A stretch of DNA of 8,019 nt from Paracoccaceae bacterium (GTDB lineage Bacteria; Pseudomonadota; Alphaproteobacteria; Rhodobacterales; Rhodobacteraceae). A model generated the notes under the pieces. That model did no database searches, had not been told where the DNA came from, and worked only from the letters and a program-made list of their open reading frames with translations. Both the position numbers and the translations under genes were made by a program. The number at the start of each line of letters is the position of its first letter. Within the stretch, counting starts at the first letter, position 1. The stretch is taken from positions 1 to 8,019 of the forward strand of contig JAAUPC010000154.1 in assembly GCA_012036325.1 (NCBI GenBank). The letters are read 5' to 3'. Shown here piece by piece: positions 5,109-8,019 of this stretch.

Positions 5109-5978
5109 ATGCTTGGCTTTGTCGGCATAGTCGTCATTCTTGTCATGGTTTTCGGCGGCTACGTGCTGGCCGGGGGCAAGATGGGCATCATTCTCAAGGC
5201 CCTGCCGTTTGAGATGATCATGATCGGCGGCGCGGCAGTCGGGGCCTTCCTGATTTCCAACGACATGTCTTCCGTCAAACAAACGGTGCGGGACGTGGGC
5301 AAGGTGTTCAAGGGCCCACGCTGGAAGACCGATGACTACCGCGATCTTCTGTGCCTGCTCTTTGAACTGATCCGCATGGCGCGCGCCAACCCCGTGGCGC
5401 TGGAAGAACATATCGAATCGCCGGAAACCTCGGCGATCTTCGGCAAATACCCGCGGATAGTGCAGGACCATGAGGCGATGGAACTGATCTGCGACACGCT
5501 TCGCGCGGCCTCGATGAACTATGACGACCCCCATCAGGTGGAAGAGGTTCTCGACAAGCGGATGGAGGCAACGCTACATCACGCGATGCATTCCAGCCAC
5601 GCGCTGCAGACGGTGGCAGATGCTCTTCCCGCGCTGGGGATCGTTGCGGCGGTCCTCGGGGTCATCAAGACCATGGGCTCGATCGATCAACCGCCTGAGG
5701 TGCTCGGCAAGATGATCGGGGGCGCGCTGGTCGGCACCTTCCTTGGGGTGTTCCTGGCCTATGGACTCATGGGTCCCTTCGCGTCCCGCGTCAAAAGCGT
5801 GGTGGAGGAGGATACCCATTTCTACCACCTCATTCGTGAGGTGCTGATTGCCAACCTGCACCGGCACCCGGCCAATATCTGCATTGAAGTGGGCCGCCAG
5901 AACACGCCGCACCATGTCCGCCCGGGCTTCAGCGCGCTGGAAGAGGCTATGCGGGCCCTGAAGCAGGACGCGGCATGA
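5109..5978 (+). CDS. motA: MotA, flagellar stator proton-channel subunit
   Basis: MotA forms, with MotB, the inner-membrane stator that converts proton flow into torque on FliG. The 289-residue product matches the family in length. Four membrane helices are visible at about 2-21, 33-51, 171-190 and 205-225. The large cytoplasmic loop has the charged segment RMARANPVALEEHIE (about 89-103), whose Arg92 and Glu99/Glu100 lie where E. coli Arg90 and Glu98 contact FliG. The channel prolines are present in DALPALGIVAAVLG (Pro174) and MGPFA (Pro223), equivalent to Pro173 and Pro222. The start ATG is supported by the family N-terminus (MLGFVGIVVI...GGKMGIILKALPFE) and AGGG 6-7 bases upstream. The stop overlaps the next ATG (ATGA). 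motB is not adjacent in this window. Confidence 0.97.
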   Translation: MLGFVGIVVILVMVFGGYVLAGGKMGIILKALPFEMIMIGGAAVGAFLISNDMSSVKQTVRDVGKVFKGPRWKTDDYRDLLCLLFELIRMARANPVALEEHIESPETSAIFGKYPRIVQDHEAMELICDTLRAASMNYDDPHQVEEVLDKRMEATLHHAMHSSHALQTVADALPALGIVAAVLGVIKTMGSIDQPPEVLGKMIGGALVGTFLGVFLAYGLMGPFASRVKSVVEEDTHFYHLIREVLIANLHRHPANICIEVGRQNTPHHVRPGFSALEEAMRALKQDAA

Positions 5979-8019
5979 TCCGGTTCCTGCTGCTTCTGCT
6001 GGTGATGGCGGTTCCGGCCGCCGGCGAAACCGCCCGGGTCTTCTCGGGTGAACATGAAGATTTTACCCGCCTGGTGGTGGAACTGCCGCAGGCCGACGGC
6101 TGGACGGTGGGACGCACGCCGATGGGCTATGCTTTCGCGACTGACGCGGCAACGCCGCCCGGGTTTGACCTCTCGCGGGTCTGGGACCGCATCCCGCGCA
6201 CCCGGTTGCAGGCCTTGCGCTCTGATCCGGAAACCGGCGTTCTGCAACTGACCCTGGCCTGCCCCTGTCATGTCTTTCCGTTCGAGTATCGCCCCGGGAT
6301 GGTGGTGCTTGACATCAAGGATGGCCCGCCACCGCCCGGCTCAAGCTTTGAAATGGCCTTCTCCGGTTTTGTCGATCCGGGTCTTCTGGCCGCGGCGGAA
6401 GCGGCGCCTCTGCCGCCCAACCGGGCCCAGTCACCGGCTGATGCGCTGCCGGCAACCTATAACTGGCTGGGAAGGCCCGGCGCTGCAGCCATGACCGGCG
6501 CCGCGGAAACGGCGACCTTGCCAACGCTCCGCGGGGCCGTCTCGCTGCAGCCCCTGCGGGATGAGTTGCTGGAACAGATCAGCCGCGGCGCGACGATCGG
6601 TGTCGTGGACATGGCCCTGCCCGGTCCGGCCCCGGATGTGCCGGAAAACACTGCCGAGGTCTTGCCCTGGACGCAGATCCGGATCGGCGAAATGCCGGGC
6701 ATGATCGTGGGCGAGAACCGCCCGCCGGAAGGCATGACGGCAGAAGGGGGTGTCTGCATCCCGGATGCGACGCTGAACCTTGCCGACTGGGGCCAGGACC
6801 GCCCCGCGATTGATCTTCTGTCTGAAGCACGGTCAGGGCTTTACGGCGAATTTGACCGGGTTGAGGTGGAGGCCGTGCTGCAATCCGTGCGTCTGCACCT
6901 TTACCTTAGTTTTGGCGCAGAGGCTGCTCAGATCGCCACCTTGGCCGAGACTGGAACGGCCTCTGAAGACCTGCGCATCTATGTTTCGATGGCCCGGCTG
7001 ATCGATGGCGAAACCGATCCGTCGACCCCCTTTGTCGGCATGTTGGCCTGCGATGGGGCGGCGGCGCTGTGGTCTGCCCTTGCGCAAGACCGGCTGCCGC
7101 CGGGGCCGCAGGTGAACGTCGCGGCCATCGTGCGCAGCTTTGTGGCCTTGCCCCCGCATCTGCGCAGCCAGCTTGGACCTGGCCTTGCCGAAAAGCTGCT
7201 GCAACGCGGCGATGCCGACTTTGCGCGAATCGTCCGCGACGCAATCCAGCGGTCCCCTGACAGCACGGTCGCCGAAGTGGCCTTGCTGGATGCCAAGGCA
7301 GAGTTGCAGGCAGACCGGAACGACAGCGCCCGGGATTTTGCCGAGACCTCTGTCGCCGAAGGCAGCCCCTCGGTTAAGGCCTTGCTGGCCCTTGTCGAAG
7401 CCCATTTCCGCAACGCCGAGCCGCTTTCGCCGGAAACTGCCACGGCGCTTCTGGCCTTCCAGCGTGAGGTGGCGAATGGGCCAGACGCTCCGGCGCTGCA
7501 GCGGGGGCTGGTTCTGGCGCTGGCCCTGTCAGACCAGACGCCTGCCGCCTTTGCCCTTGTCGAAGAGGCCGGGCTTGATGTGCCCGATCTGTGGCAGGTC
7601 GCAGCACAGCGGGCGAACGATGATGATTTCCTGCGCGAGGCCGTGCTGGCGCCCGATCAGCCACCGCCGCTGGTCAAGGCCGAGGTGGCACTTGCGGTAG
7701 CGACCCGGTTGGTTGACCATGGTTTTCCGGACGCCGCGATGGCCTGGCTAGGCCCGGTCGCGGCAACCGATCCCGACCCTGCCCGCAGGGTTACGGCTCA
7801 GGCGGAATTGCTTCGCGGTGACGCCCGGGCCACGCTTGCCCTTCTGGGGGCGCTTGACGCGCCGGAAGACCACGCCCTTCGGGCTCGGGCCCTTGTCCAA
7901 CTGGGCAGGATCGAGCCCGCGCGCCTGGCCTATGAAGCCGCGGGGCTGCCGGAGGAAGCCGCGCGTCTTCTGCCCTGGGAGGCGGACTGGACCCGGCTTC
8001 AGGATGAGGGGAGCGCGCC
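5975..8019 (+). CDS. Large secreted repeat protein coupled to motA, function unknown (incomplete at window end)
   Basis: Not a named family that I can identify; similar conserved hypothetical proteins sit beside motA in other Rhodobacterales, as I recall. The frame is open from ATG 5975, which overlaps the motA stop (ATGA), to the window end: 681 codons with no stop. Residues 1-17 are a signal peptide (MIRFLLLLLVMAVPAAG, cleavage likely before Glu18), so the protein is probably periplasmic. Residues about 20-115 look beta-rich, with alternating DFTRLVVELP, VLQLTLACPC and PGMVVLDI strands, reminiscent of AMIN-like domains. A PPPP linker follows at 118-121. From about 270 the sequence is Ala/Leu-rich and helical, with a LHLYLSFGAEA unit near 307-317 and TPR/solenoid-like helix pairs to the end. 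Cysteines include Cys96 and Cys98 in a CPC motif, Cys261 and Cys359. Context suggests a stator or MS-ring accessory, possibly analogous to rhizobial MotC. Confidence 0.85.
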   Translation, partial: MIRFLLLLLVMAVPAAGETARVFSGEHEDFTRLVVELPQADGWTVGRTPMGYAFATDAATPPGFDLSRVWDRIPRTRLQALRSDPETGVLQLTLACPCHVFPFEYRPGMVVLDIKDGPPPPGSSFEMAFSGFVDPGLLAAAEAAPLPPNRAQSPADALPATYNWLGRPGAAAMTGAAETATLPTLRGAVSLQPLRDELLEQISRGATIGVVDMALPGPAPDVPENTAEVLPWTQIRIGEMPGMIVGENRPPEGMTAEGGVCIPDATLNLADWGQDRPAIDLLSEARSGLYGEFDRVEVEAVLQSVRLHLYLSFGAEAAQIATLAETGTASEDLRIYVSMARLIDGETDPSTPFVGMLACDGAAALWSALAQDRLPPGPQVNVAAIVRSFVALPPHLRSQLGPGLAEKLLQRGDADFARIVRDAIQRSPDSTVAEVALLDAKAELQADRNDSARDFAETSVAEGSPSVKALLALVEAHFRNAEPLSPETATALLAFQREVANGPDAPALQRGLVLALALSDQTPAAFALVEEAGLDVPDLWQVAAQRANDDDFLREAVLAPDQPPPLVKAEVALAVATRLVDHGFPDAAMAWLGPVAATDPDPARRVTAQAELLRGDARATLALLGALDAPEDHALRARALVQLGRIEPARLAYEAAGLPEEAARLLPWEADWTRLQDEGSA

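Noticed and set aside
1..8019. CRISPR arrays, tRNA or rRNA genes, insertion sequences
   Set aside because: No regularly spaced repeats, cloverleaf-like or rRNA segments, transposase frames or terminal inverted repeats were seen.

Overview
The window is a high-GC (roughly 65 % by eye) flagellar gene cluster of an alphaproteobacterium. The gene order and protein sequences point to the Rhodobacterales (Rhodobacter/Paracoccus/roseobacter side): fliF is followed directly by fliH, fliN and fliP without fliG, and it is divergent from fliL, a small coiled-coil gene, a motE-like gene, motA and a large secreted protein. This assignment rests on recognising protein families; no database was searched.

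Layout. Positions 1-249 hold no gene I can support: a G-tract-rich low-complexity stretch and a 15-bp palindrome lie next to the end of fliP. Positions 250-3467, minus strand, are a compact operon read fliF > fliH > fliN > fliP, with overlapping stops and starts (TGATG, GTGA). It supplies the MS ring (FliF), the export-ATPase regulator (FliH), a short C-ring protein (FliN) and an export-gate protein (FliP). Positions 3468-3584 form the divergent control region, with a near-consensus CtrA box (TTAA-N7-TTAG), the signal expected for CtrA-controlled alphaproteobacterial flagellar genes. Positions 3585-8019, plus strand, carry fliL, a 131-aa membrane/coiled-coil protein, a MotE-like protein, motA and an unfinished large periplasmic protein. 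These are stator and stator-accessory functions.

Two reading frames are broken by single-base indels in short G/C runs. fliP lacks one base at about 654-655 (TGG is followed at once by TGA), and the motE-like gene has one extra G in a G7 run at 4499-4505. Each reads through perfectly once the base is corrected. Homopolymer sequencing error is the simplest explanation, but real loss of function or phase variation is not excluded. A third oddity is a 14-bp unit repeated three times at the end of fliH, which appears to have replaced the ancestral stop codon and C-terminus.

The least-described part is the plus-strand stator set. The protein after motA (at least 681 aa, signal peptide, predicted beta-rich N-domain, helical repeats) has no name that I know. 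Sitting beside motE-like and motA genes, it is a candidate periplasmic stator accessory, possibly an analogue of rhizobial MotC. This is inference.
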